Notes: generated by a model from the sequence alone, not told the origin. A stretch of 64,000 nt of DNA from Flavobacterium crassostreae (GCF_001831475.1 NZ_CP017688.1:2666001-2730000), one strand, 5' to 3'; positions 55,464 to 64,000 are shown, counted from the first letter of the stretch. Translations and numbers: made by a program.

Positions 55464-56075
55464 CAAGTTGCGCCCAAATCGCGCATAATTAACCTTTTAA
55501 TTAAGAAAAAACTGTTTATAATTTTAAAGTTTAGGGTTCTTAATTCCTAAAAAAACGCAAAAAACTGGATTCTTAAAAGCCAAAAAAAAACATTTTGTTG
55601 TTTAAAGAATATAACTAAAAAACAGAAAATAATCCAAAACAAAATAATGACATAAAACAGCGTGATTTGCGGTTTACAGAGTGATTTTTCAAGCAATAAA
55701 ATTCCCAAGTTGAAGCGCAAACGGCATTTTATCACCGTAACGTAAAAAATTAAATGAGTGTGATTTGTGTTTTACAAAGTGATTATCCAAATAAGAAAAA
55801 CCTCGGGTTTAAATCTTAAAAAAATCAATAAGGAAAATTAAAAAGCTGAAATAGAGTGATTTGTTTTTTAAAGAGTGAGAATCTAAATAAAAAAATCTCG
55901 AATTTAAAGTAGGAATTTGTTTGTGTTTTTAGGTTTATGAAGAAAACAACCAGCCTACAACAATCGCCTTAACTAATTTGCAGATTCTGTGGAATTATCG
56001 TTTTTAATTGTATATTCGTTATGAAGAAAAACATCCGTATCCAAAGCCTGCAAACTAGTTAAGGCGGGAACGACG
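55457..56075 (+). repeat. Cassette 22: gene-less cassette, family A'
   Basis: 619 bp. Start TTGTAGGCA matched by AGCCTACAAC. The middle join has the AAAAAATCAATAAGGAAAAT variant of cassette 8. Its attC carries a three-base insertion at the junction. Confidence 0.78.
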
Positions 56076-56082
56076 TTATGTG
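55952..56082 (+). repeat. attC site 22
   Basis: Left box AGCCTACAAC at 55952; junction G56075/TT. The right arm reads GGCGGGAACGACGTTATG, i.e. an added ACG before the junction compared with other A sites. Confidence 0.82.
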
Positions 56083-56686
56083 GCATAGCTCCGAAAATTC
56101 GTTTTTAAAATAGAAAATTAACGTTTTTAAGCATATATTTTTTAAAAGTAATGTAAGTTAAAACCTCCCTCCTTTTCTCTTAGAAACGGCTTTTTATTGC
56201 CGAAAAATCGGGCGAATTAGTATAATTTTTCACCAAATAATATATTTAAGGAAAATAAAGTATAAAAGGAATAAATGTTGCGATTTAAAACCGAAAAAAT
56301 CAATCAAAATAAGTTGCATAAAAGAGAGTGACCAGAAATTTAAGCCCAAAAGGGAAAAAGGTTTGATGGAATTGAAACGGATTTTTTTTGCGACTTCAAA
56401 AGTGTGTAATGATATTTTCAGAGTGTTTATTTTATAAAAGACAATCTTTAATTTTATAAGAAAAACTACTTAATAATGTGTTTTTTAAATGGAAAATGTT
56501 TCTGTTTTTAAAGAGAATTCGTGCCAAAAAAAGCAAGATAGAAGTACTTTGTGGCTATTGCTACGCCACATAACACACGTCTCAAGCAATTTGCAGATTC
56601 GGTGGAATTACCGTTTTTAATTGTATATTCGTTACGCAGAAAATAATCGCATCCAAAAGCTGCAAACTGCATGAGGCGCGAGGACG
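56076..56686 (+). repeat. Cassette 23: gene-less cassette, family B
   Basis: 611 bp. Start and left box match. Two small insertions (AAAATCGGG, ATATATTTAAGG) make it three bases longer than cassettes 15 and 21. First of a tandem pair with cassette 24. Confidence 0.78.
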
Positions 56687-56693
56687 TTATGTG
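56565..56693 (+). repeat. attC site 23
   Basis: Left box GCCACATAAC at 56565; junction G56686/TT; family-B arms, loop GATTCGGTGGAATTACCG. Confidence 0.87.
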
Positions 56694-57294
56694 GCATAGC
56701 TCCAAAAATTCGTTTTTAAAATAGAAAATTAACGTTTTTAAGTATATATTTTTTAAAAGTAATGTAAGTCAAAACCTCCCTTCTTTTCTCTTAGAAACGG
56801 CTTTTTATCACCGAAAAATCGGGCGAATTAGTATAATTTTTCACCAAATAATATTTAAGGAAAATAAAGTATAAAAGGAATAAATGTTGCAATTTAAAAC
56901 TGAAAAAATCAATCAAAATAAGTTGCATAAAAGAGAGTGAACAGAAATTTAAGTCCAAAAGCGAAAAAGGTTAAACGGAATTGAAACGGATTTTCTTTGC
57001 GACGTCAAAAGTGTGTAATTATATTTTCAGAGTGTTTATTTTACAAAATACAATCTTTAATTTATAAGAAAAACTACTCAATAATGTGTTTTTTAAATGG
57101 AAAATGTTTCTGTTTTTAAAGAGAATTCCCGCAAATAAAAACAAGATAGAAGTACTTTGTGGATATTGCTACGCCACATAACACACGTCTCAAGCAATTT
57201 GCAGATTCGATGGAATTACCGTTTTTAATTGTATATTCGTTATAAAGAAAATAATCACATCTAAAAGCTGCAAACTGCATGAGGCGCGAGGACG
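56687..57294 (+). repeat. Cassette 24: gene-less cassette, family B
   Basis: 608 bp, among the most diverged B copies (TATCACCGAAAAATCG, ACAAAATACAATCTTT, GTGGATATTGC before the left box). It still keeps family length and both ends. Confidence 0.78.
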
Positions 57295-57301
57295 TTGGCG
57301 G
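57173..57301 (+). repeat. attC site 24
   Basis: Left box GCCACATAAC at 57173; junction G57294/TT; loop changed to GATTCGATGGAATTACCG and AATCACATCTAAAAGC. Confidence 0.87.
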
Positions 57302-57339
57302 TAATTATAAAAAAACGACGGAAATATTAAAATTAAACT

Positions 57340-58002
57340 ATGAAAACAACAAAAGTAATTAGTATCTTTTTCTTGATTTTTTTTGTATCAACTTCTTCTT
57401 ATGGGCAATCTTCGGAAAGAAATTTTTCAGAAATTTTACAAACATATTATCTATATAAAGACAAAGACTTAGTTGACAAAACAATCGATTTTGTAAATCA
57501 TTCAACAATGAGTTATAAAAGATTAGAACCAATACTGACTGGTTTTTTTGGAGCACTCTTTTTAAATGATAAAAATGTAAAAAAATCTTTCGTAAAGAAT
57601 ATAGATAAAATTGAAAAGCCAGAAATTAAAGAATTAATTATGACTCTTAGTTCATCTGATATTGACATACTTTACTCAAAAGCAAAAATTACAACAGAAT
57701 ATAATGATATGAATTGGGCTTCTTATTTTGCGACAGGAAATGTAAAATATATTGACAACATAATTTCAAATTTACCTTATGAAAATGAAAGAGCAGACAT
57801 TAATTTATTTTTGGCTGGAGCCTCGGCAAAATGGTCATTATGTTCAAATGCGAATCAAGACAAACTCGTAAAAAAGCATCTTGAATCACTAAAAGACAAA
57901 AATGAAAATATGAAAGAGATTTTAAATAAAGAACCTCAATATTTTAAAGATAAAATGGTAGAAATAATTAAAGTACAAAAATCGAAAGGGATTTGGAATT
58001 GA
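57340..58002 (+). CDS. Secreted protein of unknown function (cassette 25)
   Basis: A 220-residue protein with a signal peptide (KVISIFFLIFFVSTSSYGQ). The mature part is helical (FVNHSTMSYKRLEPILTGFF, SKAKITTEYNDMNWASYFAT), suggesting a TPR-like or HEAT-like immunity or scaffold fold. I recognise no family. The cassette (57295-58131) starts TTGGCGGTAATT and its left box TACCGCCAAC matches perfectly. Confidence 0.6.
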   Translation: MKTTKVISIFFLIFFVSTSSYGQSSERNFSEILQTYYLYKDKDLVDKTIDFVNHSTMSYKRLEPILTGFFGALFLNDKNVKKSFVKNIDKIEKPEIKELIMTLSSSDIDILYSKAKITTEYNDMNWASYFATGNVKYIDNIISNLPYENERADINLFLAGASAKWSLCSNANQDKLVKKHLESLKDKNENMKEILNKEPQYFKDKMVEIIKVQKSKGIWN

Positions 58003-58009
58003 AAATAAC

Positions 58010-58138
58010 TACCGCCAACACACGTTTCTAGACATTTGCGAATTTATTGGAATTACCGTTTTTTATCGTATTTTCGTTTAGCCGAAAATACTCGTCTTCG
58101 AAAGTCGCAAACGTCTAGAAGCGCGAGAACGTTGGCAG
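58010..58138 (+). repeat. attC site 25
   Basis: Left box TACCGCCAAC at 58010; junction G58131/TT. Arms CGTTTCTAGACATTTGCGAA and GTCGCAAACGTCTAGAAGCG pair; the loop is like that of site 20. Confidence 0.87.
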
Positions 58139-58196
58139 TAATCTTGCCTCGAAAACCGCAAAAAATTAAAATTTATAAAATTTATAGATTGGATTT

Positions 58197-59123
58197 ATGA
58201 CAATGATAAGTAGGTTGGGATTTAAACCAACCAAAACAAATAATATAAAATCTGAATTACTGAAATCAACAAATGAAATCACAATCGTAATTCCAGTTAA
58301 AAATAATCAAAATGGAATTGAATTATTTTTAGAACAATTTTTCAAAACTCATAAATCAGAAAATTATCCGAAAGAAATAATAATAGTCGACAATAATTCA
58401 AAACCAAGTTTGAAAATTGAAACTAAAAAATATCCTCTAACTATAAAAATTTTAAGTTGCTCTAAAATTGGACCTGCAAGTGCAAGAAATTTTGGCGTTG
58501 AAAGTGTGAAATCTGAATGGATACTTTTTACTGATAGTGATTGTATTCCTACTGCAAATTTACTAACTGGATATTTGAAAAACCAAAATTATTCTATCGG
58601 CTATGCTGGAAATATTATTTCTGAAAGTAAAGATTTAATTTCAAAGTATTACGAAGAGCAAGAAATATTAATTCCACCAGAAGTTTATCAAAACGGAAAG
58701 AAACCACGACCAGATTATTTAGTAACTGCAAATTGTTTAGTTTGGAAAAAAGCGTTTGAAATTGTCGGAGGATTTAATGAAGAAATCAAAATTGCTGGCG
58801 GTGAAGATATTGATTTGGGTTTTAAATTTCTAAATATAGGCGAACTTTCGTACGCTTTTGATAGCGTTTCAAAACATAATTTTGGTGGTGGAATTTCCGA
58901 TTTTAAAAATAGATTTATTAGATATGGGCTTGGCAACAAAATAATAAGTGAAATTTATAATTTAGATTTAGAACCAAAATTATTTAAACCAAATAAAAAA
59001 ACTATTGTAAATTATTTATTAGCATATTTGCAATATAAATGGTTGAAAAAAGGTTACAGAATGAAACAAAATATTAAAAAAAAGACTACTGCCAACAGCG
59101 GTTTGGCGCAATTGGGGTTTTAG
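58197..59123 (+). CDS. Family 2 glycosyltransferase (cassette 26)
   Basis: A 308-residue GT-A fold enzyme. It has ITIVIPVKNNQNGIELFLEQ (nucleotide-binding start), SARNFGVESVKSEWILF, the TDSDC metal-binding DxD-type motif (about residue 122) and GGFNEEIKIAGGEDIDLGFK (acceptor/catalytic Asp region). It would add a sugar to a surface glycan. The last nine codons (ANSGLAQLGF, stop at 59123) come from the attC left arm. The cassette (58132-59217) starts TTGGCAGTAATC. Confidence 0.87.
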   Translation: MTMISRLGFKPTKTNNIKSELLKSTNEITIVIPVKNNQNGIELFLEQFFKTHKSENYPKEIIIVDNNSKPSLKIETKKYPLTIKILSCSKIGPASARNFGVESVKSEWILFTDSDCIPTANLLTGYLKNQNYSIGYAGNIISESKDLISKYYEEQEILIPPEVYQNGKKPRPDYLVTANCLVWKKAFEIVGGFNEEIKIAGGEDIDLGFKFLNIGELSYAFDSVSKHNFGGGISDFKNRFIRYGLGNKIISEIYNLDLEPKLFKPNKKTIVNYLLAYLQYKWLKKGYRMKQNIKKKTTANSGLAQLGF

Positions 59124-59224
59124 GCAAACTCATAGGTTGGTTTTGTACTTGGAAGTTCGGTCTTAAATCGATACATTTGGCTAACCAAATCCCCAACTGA
59201 CGCCAAGCCACGAGACGTTATGGG
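59087..59224 (+). repeat. attC site 26
   Basis: Left box TACTGCCAAC at 59087; junction G59217/TT. Arms CGGTTTGGCGCAATTGGGG and CCCCAACTGACGCCAAGCC pair. The glycosyltransferase stop lies inside the left arm. Confidence 0.86.
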
Positions 59225-59836
59225 CTAGTTTTGCCCATTTTGCGCAGATAAAGCCGTTTTTATAAGAAAAAACTGTTTATAATTTTAAGGTTTAGAGTTC
59301 TTAATTCCTAAAAAAACGCAAAAAAATGGATTCTTAAAATCAAAAAAAAAAAGATTTTGTTGTTTAAAGAATATTATTTCCAACCTGAAAATAATTCAAA
59401 ACAAAATAATGACATAAAACAGCGTGATTTGCGGTTTACAGAGTGATTTTTCAAACAAGAAAATCCCAAAAGTTGAAGCGCAAACGGCATTTTACCCACT
59501 TGACGAAAAATTAAATGAGTGTAATTTGTGTTTTACAAAGTGATTTTACAAATAAGAAAAATCTCGGATTTAAATCTTAAAACAGGATTTTACCAGCGTT
59601 ACGTGAAAAATTAAAAAAGAGTGATTTGTTCTTTAGAAAGTGAAAATCTAAATAAAAAAATCTCGAATTTAAAGCCAAAAAATATTTGCGTTTTTAGGTT
59701 TGTGAAGAAAAAAACAGCCCATAACAATCGTCTTAACTAATTTGCAGATTCTGTGGAATTACCGTTTTTAATTGTATATTCGTTATGAAGAAAAACATCC
59801 GTATCCAAAGCCTGCAAACTAGTTAAGGCGGGAACG
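59218..59836 (+). repeat. Cassette 27: gene-less cassette, family A
   Basis: 619 bp with the ACAGGATTTTACCAGCG join of cassette 3. First of three tandem A copies (27, 28, 29). Confidence 0.78.
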
Positions 59837-59843
59837 TTATGGG
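59716..59843 (+). repeat. attC site 27
   Basis: Left box AGCCCATAAC at 59716; junction G59836/TT; family-A arms. Confidence 0.87.
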
Positions 59844-60458
59844 CTAGTTTTGCCCATTTTGCGCAGATAAAGCCGTTTTTATAAGAAAAAACTGTTTGTA
59901 ATTTTAAGGTTTAGCGTTCTAAATTCTTAAAAAAACGCAAAAAAACTGGATTCTTAAAATCTAAAAAAAAAACATTTTGTTGTTTAAAGAATATAACTAA
60001 AAAACAGAAAATAACTCCAAAACAAAATAATGACATAAAACAGCGTGATTTGCGGTTTACAGAGTGATTTTTCAAACAAGAAAATCCCCAAGTTGAAGCG
60101 CAAACGGCATTTTATCATCGTGACGTAAAAAATTAAATGAGTGTAATTTGTGTTTTACAAAGTGATTTTGCAAATAAGAAAAATCTCAGATTTAAATCTT
60201 AAAACAGGATTTTACCAGCGTTACGTGAAAAATTAAAAAAGTGTGATTTGTTCTTTACAAAGTGAGTATCTAAATAAAAAAATCTCGAATTTAAAGCCGA
60301 AAAATATTTGCGTTTTTAGGTTTGTGAAGAAAAAACCAGCCCATAACAATCGTCTTAACTAATTTGCAGATTCTGTGGAATTATCGTTTTTAATTGTATA
60401 TTCGTTATGAAGAAAAACATCCGTATCCAAAGCCTGCAAACTAGTTAAGGCGGGAACG
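59837..60458 (+). repeat. Cassette 28: gene-less cassette, family A
   Basis: 622 bp, the longest copy. Its first half (AGAATATAACTAAAAAACAG) is of the cassette 19/22 sub-type, and the second half matches cassette 3, so it looks recombinant. Confidence 0.78.
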
Positions 60459-60465
60459 TTATGGG
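60338..60465 (+). repeat. attC site 28
   Basis: Left box AGCCCATAAC at 60338; junction G60458/TT; family-A arms, loop GTGGAATTATCG. Confidence 0.87.
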
Positions 60466-61079
60466 CTAGTTTTGCCCATTTTGCGCAGATAAAGCCGTTT
60501 TTATAAGAAAAAACTGCTTATAATTTTAAGGTTTAGAGTTCTAAATTCTTTAAAAAACGCAAAAAAACTGGATTCTTAAAATCTAAAAAAAAACATTTTG
60601 TTGTTTAAAGAATATAACTAAAAAACAGAAAATAACTCCAAAACAAAATAATGACATAAAACAGCGTGATTTGCGGTTTACAGAGTGATTTTTCAAACAA
60701 TAAAATCCCAAATTTGAAGCGCAAACGGAATTTTATCAGCGTGACGCAAAAAATTAAATGAGTGTAATTTGTTCCTTACAAAGTGATTATCCAAATAAGA
60801 AAAATCTCGGATTTAAATCTTAAAACAGGATTTTACCAGCGTTACGAGAAAAATTAAAAAAGAGTGATTTGTTCTTTAGAAAGTGAAAATCTAAATAAAA
60901 AAAATCTCGAATTTAAAGCCAAAAATATTTGCGTTTTTAGGTTTGTGAAGAAAAAACCAGCCCATAACAATCGTCTTAACTAATTTGCAGATTCTGTGGA
61001 ATTACCGTTTTTAATTGTATATTGGTTATGAAGAAAAACATCCGAATCCAAAGCCTGCAAACTAGTTAAGGCGGGAACG
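60459..61079 (+). repeat. Cassette 29: gene-less cassette, family A
   Basis: 621 bp. First half as in cassette 28, with CTGCTTATAATTTT near the start. The attC loop has TATATTGGTTATG in place of TATATTCGTTATG. Confidence 0.78.
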
Positions 61080-61086
61080 TTATGTG
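60959..61086 (+). repeat. attC site 29
   Basis: Left box AGCCCATAAC at 60959; junction G61079/TT; family-A arms. Confidence 0.87.
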
Positions 61087-61690
61087 GCATAGCTCCGAAA
61101 ATTCGTTTTTTAAATAGAAAATTAACGTTTTTAAGTATATATTTTTTTAAAAGTAATGTAAGTCAAAACTCCCCTCCTTTTCTCTTAGAAACGGCTTTTT
61201 ATCACCGAAAAATCGGGCGAATTAGTATAATTTTTCACCAAATAATATTTAAGGAAAATAAAGTATAAAAGGAATAAATGTTGCAATTTAAAACAGAAAA
61301 AATCAATCAAAATAAGTTGCATAAAAGAGAGTGAACAGAAATTTAAGCCCAAAAGCGAAAAAGGTTAAACGGAATTGAAACGGATTTTTTTTGCGACGTC
61401 AAAAGTGTGTAATGGTATTTTCAGAGTGTTTATTTTACAAAATAAAACCTTTAATTTTATAAGGAAAACCACTCAATAATGTATTTTTTAAATGGAAAAT
61501 GTTTATCTTTTTAAAGAGAATTCCCGCCAAAAAAAGCAAGATAAGAAGTACTTTGTGGCTATTGCTACGCCACATAACACACGTCTCAAGCAATTTGCAG
61601 ATTCTGTGGAATTACCGTTTTTAATTGTATATTCGTAAAGAATAAAATAATCGCATCCAAAAGCTGCAAACTGCATGAGGCGCGAGGACG
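61080..61690 (+). repeat. Cassette 30: gene-less cassette, family B
   Basis: 611 bp. Internal sequence is closest to cassette 24, but the attC loop (TTCGTAAAGAATAAAATAAT) is that of cassettes 15 and 21, so it too looks recombinant. Confidence 0.78.
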
Positions 61691-61697
61691 TTGGCAG
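61569..61697 (+). repeat. attC site 30
   Basis: Left box GCCACATAAC at 61569; junction G61690/TT; family-B arms. Confidence 0.87.
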
Positions 61698-61740
61698 AAA
61701 TAAAATCAAAAAACACAAAAACAAAATTAAAATCAAATTT

Positions 61741-62775
61741 ATGAAACAAAAATTATTTATTCTATTAACATTACTGACAATTAATTTAAACGCTCAAGTA
61801 ATTGATGTAGTAACAACTGGATTGACTGATCCTGCGGGTCTTGCTATTTCTGGAAACACATTATACATTGCAGAAGCTTTTGGGGCAAATAAAATTTCTA
61901 AAATAGATATTTCTTCTGCTTCGCCAACAAAAACAGACGTTGTTACAGGGCTTTCGGGACCAGACGGTTTAGCAATTAGTGGGAATACATTATATATTGC
62001 AGAAATTGATGCTGACAAAATTTCAAAAATCGACATTTCTTCTGCAACACCAATTGTTGAAACTGTTATTACAGGAGTACTAGAACCGACAGGAATTGTA
62101 ATTGACGGCGACTATTTATATATTGCTGAATATAATGCTCAAAAAATTTCAAAATTAAACTTAACAACTTTAGTGAAGACAGATTATTTAATCGGTTTAT
62201 CTGGACCAACAGGTTTAGTAATAAGCAATAATATTCTTTATTTTTCTGAATTTGACACAAATGTTATTTCAAAAGTTGACTTAACGGCAGCTGTACCTGT
62301 AGTTACTCAAATGGGCAGTGGATTTAATGAACCCGCGTTTTTGAATTTAGTGGGGTCTGAATTATATTTTGCTAATTATGGGTCAGGAAAATTATCAAAA
62401 ATGAATATTACAAATCAAATAGTTAGTGACGTTGCTACTAGTTTAGGTGGTGTTTATGGTTTAGTAAACAACGGAGCATTTCTTTTTCTATCTCAACGAG
62501 ACACAAATAAAATATCAAAAATAAGTTTAACAAATTTATCAACGGCAAATTTTGATATTGAAAATCAAGTTTCAATTTATCCAAATCCAACATCAAACTA
62601 TTTAACTTTGCAAAATGTTTTGAAAAATAGTGAAATCACAATTTCTGATTTTAGCGGTAGAATTATCAAGCAATTTAAATATCAAAAACCTACTATTGAC
62701 TTACAAAGCTTTGAAAAAGGTATTTACTTTTTGACAATAGATAAAAATAAAACAATAAAATTTATAAAGAACTAA
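61741..62775 (+). CDS. Secreted beta-propeller protein with T9SS sorting domain (cassette 31)
   Basis: A 344-residue protein with a signal peptide (MKQKLFILLTLLTINLNAQ). About six ~40-residue SMP-30/NHL-like propeller repeats follow, with the pattern GLAISGNTLYIAE...KISKIDISSA (residues ~30-260). The last ~75 residues are a type A T9SS C-terminal domain (VSIYPNPTSNYLTLQNV, GRIIKQFKY, FEKGIYFLTID), so the protein is exported or surface-anchored by type IX secretion. The reading frame is open upstream to 61675, through the attC; I start at the ATG with the signal peptide. The cassette (61691-62912) starts TTGGCAGAAAT. Confidence 0.88.
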   Translation: MKQKLFILLTLLTINLNAQVIDVVTTGLTDPAGLAISGNTLYIAEAFGANKISKIDISSASPTKTDVVTGLSGPDGLAISGNTLYIAEIDADKISKIDISSATPIVETVITGVLEPTGIVIDGDYLYIAEYNAQKISKLNLTTLVKTDYLIGLSGPTGLVISNNILYFSEFDTNVISKVDLTAAVPVVTQMGSGFNEPAFLNLVGSELYFANYGSGKLSKMNITNQIVSDVATSLGGVYGLVNNGAFLFLSQRDTNKISKISLTNLSTANFDIENQVSIYPNPTSNYLTLQNVLKNSEITISDFSGRIIKQFKYQKPTIDLQSFEKGIYFLTIDKNKTIKFIKN

Positions 62776-62783
62776 AAATTTAC

Positions 62784-62919
62784 TTCTGCCAACAGCAGTT
62801 TGGCAAAATGGCGGGTTCAGTGCTAAATTGAACATTCGGTTTTCAAATGAAGTTTTGTGCTAATTTGAAAGTAAGTGCTTCTAAATCCGCCACTTCGCCA
62901 AGCTGCAAATCGTTGTAGG
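62784..62919 (+). repeat. attC site 31
   Basis: Left box TTCTGCCAAC at 62784; junction G62912/TT. Arms GCAGTTTGGCAAAATGGCGG and CCGCCACTTCGCCAAGCTGC pair; loop of its own type. Confidence 0.86.
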
Positions 62920-63530
62920 CAAGTTGCGCCCAAATCGCGCATAATTAACCTTTTAATTAAGAAAAAACTGTTTATAATTTTAAGGTTTAGAGTTCTTAAT
63001 TCCTAAAAAAGTGTATAAAAAACTGGATTCTTAAAATCCAAAAAAAAGGTTATATTGTTTAAAGAGTATTGCTTAAAAACAGAAAATAATCCAAAACAAA
63101 ATAATGACCTAAAACAGCGTGATTTGTGGTTTACAGAGTGATTTTTTAAAACAATAAAATCCCCAAGTTGAAGCGCAAACGGCATTTTATCAGCTTTACG
63201 GAAAAAATTAAATGAGTATAATTTGTTCCTTACAAAGTGATTATTCAAATAAGAAAAACCTCGGATTTAAATCTTAAAAAAAATCAACAAGGAAAATTAA
63301 AAAGCTGAAATAGAGTGATTTGTTTTTTAAAGAGTGAGAATCTAAATAAAAAAATCTCGAATTTAAAGTAGGAATTTGTTTGTGTTTTTAGGTTTGTGAA
63401 GAAAAAACCAGCCCATAACAATCGTCTTAACTAATTTGCAGATTCTGTGGAATTACCGTTTTTAATTGTATATTCGTTATGAAGAAAAACATCCGTATCC
63501 AAAGCCTGCAAACTAGTTAAGGCGGGAACG
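62913..63530 (+). repeat. Cassette 32: gene-less cassette, A'/A hybrid
   Basis: 618 bp. The start is A' (TTGTAGGCA) but the end left box is A (AGCCCATAAC), the reverse of cassette 19. The first part includes GGTTATATTGTTTAAAGAG. A minus-strand frame of 81 codons (63003-63248) is not conserved elsewhere. Confidence 0.78.
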
Positions 63531-63537
63531 TTATGGG
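63410..63537 (+). repeat. attC site 32
   Basis: Left box AGCCCATAAC at 63410; junction G63530/TT; family-A arms. Confidence 0.87.
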
Positions 63538-64000
63538 CTAGTTTTGCCCATTTTGCGCAGATAATGCCGTTTTTATAAGAAAAAACTGTTTATAATTTTA
63601 AGGTTTGGAGTTCTAAATTCTTAAAAAAAGCGCAAAAAAATGGATTCTTAAAATCCAAAAAAAATATTTTGTTGTTTAAAGAGTGTTATTTAAAAATAGA
63701 AAATAATCCAAAACAAAATAATGACATAAAACAGCGTGATTTGTGGTTTGCAGAGTGATTTTTTCAAACAATAAAATCCCCAAGTTGAAGCGCAAACGGC
63801 ATTTTATCAGCTTTACGGAAAAAATTAAATGAGTATAATTTGTTCCTTACAAAGTGATTATTCAAATAAGAAAAACCTCGGATTTAAATCTTAAAAAAAA
63901 TCAACAAGGAAAATTAAAAAGCTGAAATAGAGTGATTTGTTTTTTAAAGAGTGAGAATCTAAATAAAAAAATCTCGAATTTAAAGTAGGAATTTGTTTGT
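63531..64000 (+). repeat. Cassette 33: gene-less cassette, family A (cut by the window edge)
   Basis: First 470 bp of a family-A copy. It starts TTATGGGCT, but its last visible bases (GTAGGAATTTGTTTGT) are A'-like, so it may be another hybrid. The array therefore continues to the right. Confidence 0.75.

Noticed and set aside
37916..64000. A CRISPR array or a simple tandem-repeat satellite as explanation for the repeats
   Set aside because: Units are ~600 bp, end in palindromic sites with private end complementarity, and are interleaved with genes; CRISPR repeats and spacers are far shorter and cas genes are absent.

Overview
The window reads as a chromosomal segment of a Bacteroidota bacterium, most likely a Flavobacteriaceae member close to Flavobacterium. 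The support is: low GC; promoters of the flavobacterial form TTG-N17-23-TAnnTTTG; an OmpA protein with thrombospondin-type calcium repeats; a siderophore TonB receptor next to a PepSY membrane protein; many small lipoproteins; and a type IX secretion C-terminal domain on one protein. Species is not determinable from the window.

Positions 1-32,611 are an ordinary housekeeping block. In order: the N-terminal part of a BtuF-like binding protein (-), pyrF (-), an OmpA/TSP3 outer-membrane protein (-), prfA (-), topB (+), a lipoprotein (+), a SlyD-like FKBP isomerase (+), a TonB siderophore receptor with a PepSY protein (+), a leucine-rich-repeat lipoprotein (+), valS (-), a DUF1573 protein (+), a class I aminotransferase (+), folE (+), cysS-yidD-lgt (+), a small lipoprotein and a secreted EEP-fold phosphodiesterase/nuclease (+), a secreted protein of the type often labelled asparagine synthetase B (-), dnaB (-), accA (-), an LTA-synthase-like sulfatase (-), an EamA transporter, lptG and tgt (all -). 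tgt is split by a one-base deletion in a G run. Clear hairpin-plus-T terminators separate several units.

From 33,015 to the right edge (about 31 kb) the DNA is completely different. It is an integron-type gene-cassette array with 32 complete attC-like recombination sites and 33 cassettes, the last running off the window. Each site is an imperfect palindrome of about 95-145 bp, bounded by a left box ending in AAC and a right box starting GTT. In nearly every cassette the left box at its 3' end is the reverse complement of the first bases of that same cassette, as expected if each cassette was inserted from a circle closed at its own attC. All cassette genes are on the + strand. No integron integrase or other tyrosine recombinase is present in the window, and the left flank is tgt, so this is either a cluster of attC sites lacking an integrase or an array whose integrase is elsewhere.

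Fifteen cassettes carry genes: an HpaII-like restriction-modification pair (first cassette), a two-gene probable defence unit, a ParE/RelE-type toxin-antitoxin pair, an MNT-HEPN pair, a HEPN-motif protein, a membrane protein with a following mini-ORF and terminator, an acyltransferase whose cassette has been invaded by an IS30-family element, a glycosyltransferase, an S41-like peptidase, a T9SS-exported beta-propeller, and several unknown secreted proteins. One unknown gene cassette is present twice in identical copies.

The other eighteen cassettes have no credible gene. They belong to two families of very uniform length: family A (12 copies, about 614-622 bp, with a sub-type A') and family B (6 copies, 607-611 bp). 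Family A contains degenerate ~100-bp internal repeats with small inverted repeats. Most copies diverge while keeping their length, some are A/A' hybrids, and two B copies are identical. This amplified population of gene-less cassettes is the most unusual content of the window and the best candidate for an undescribed system.
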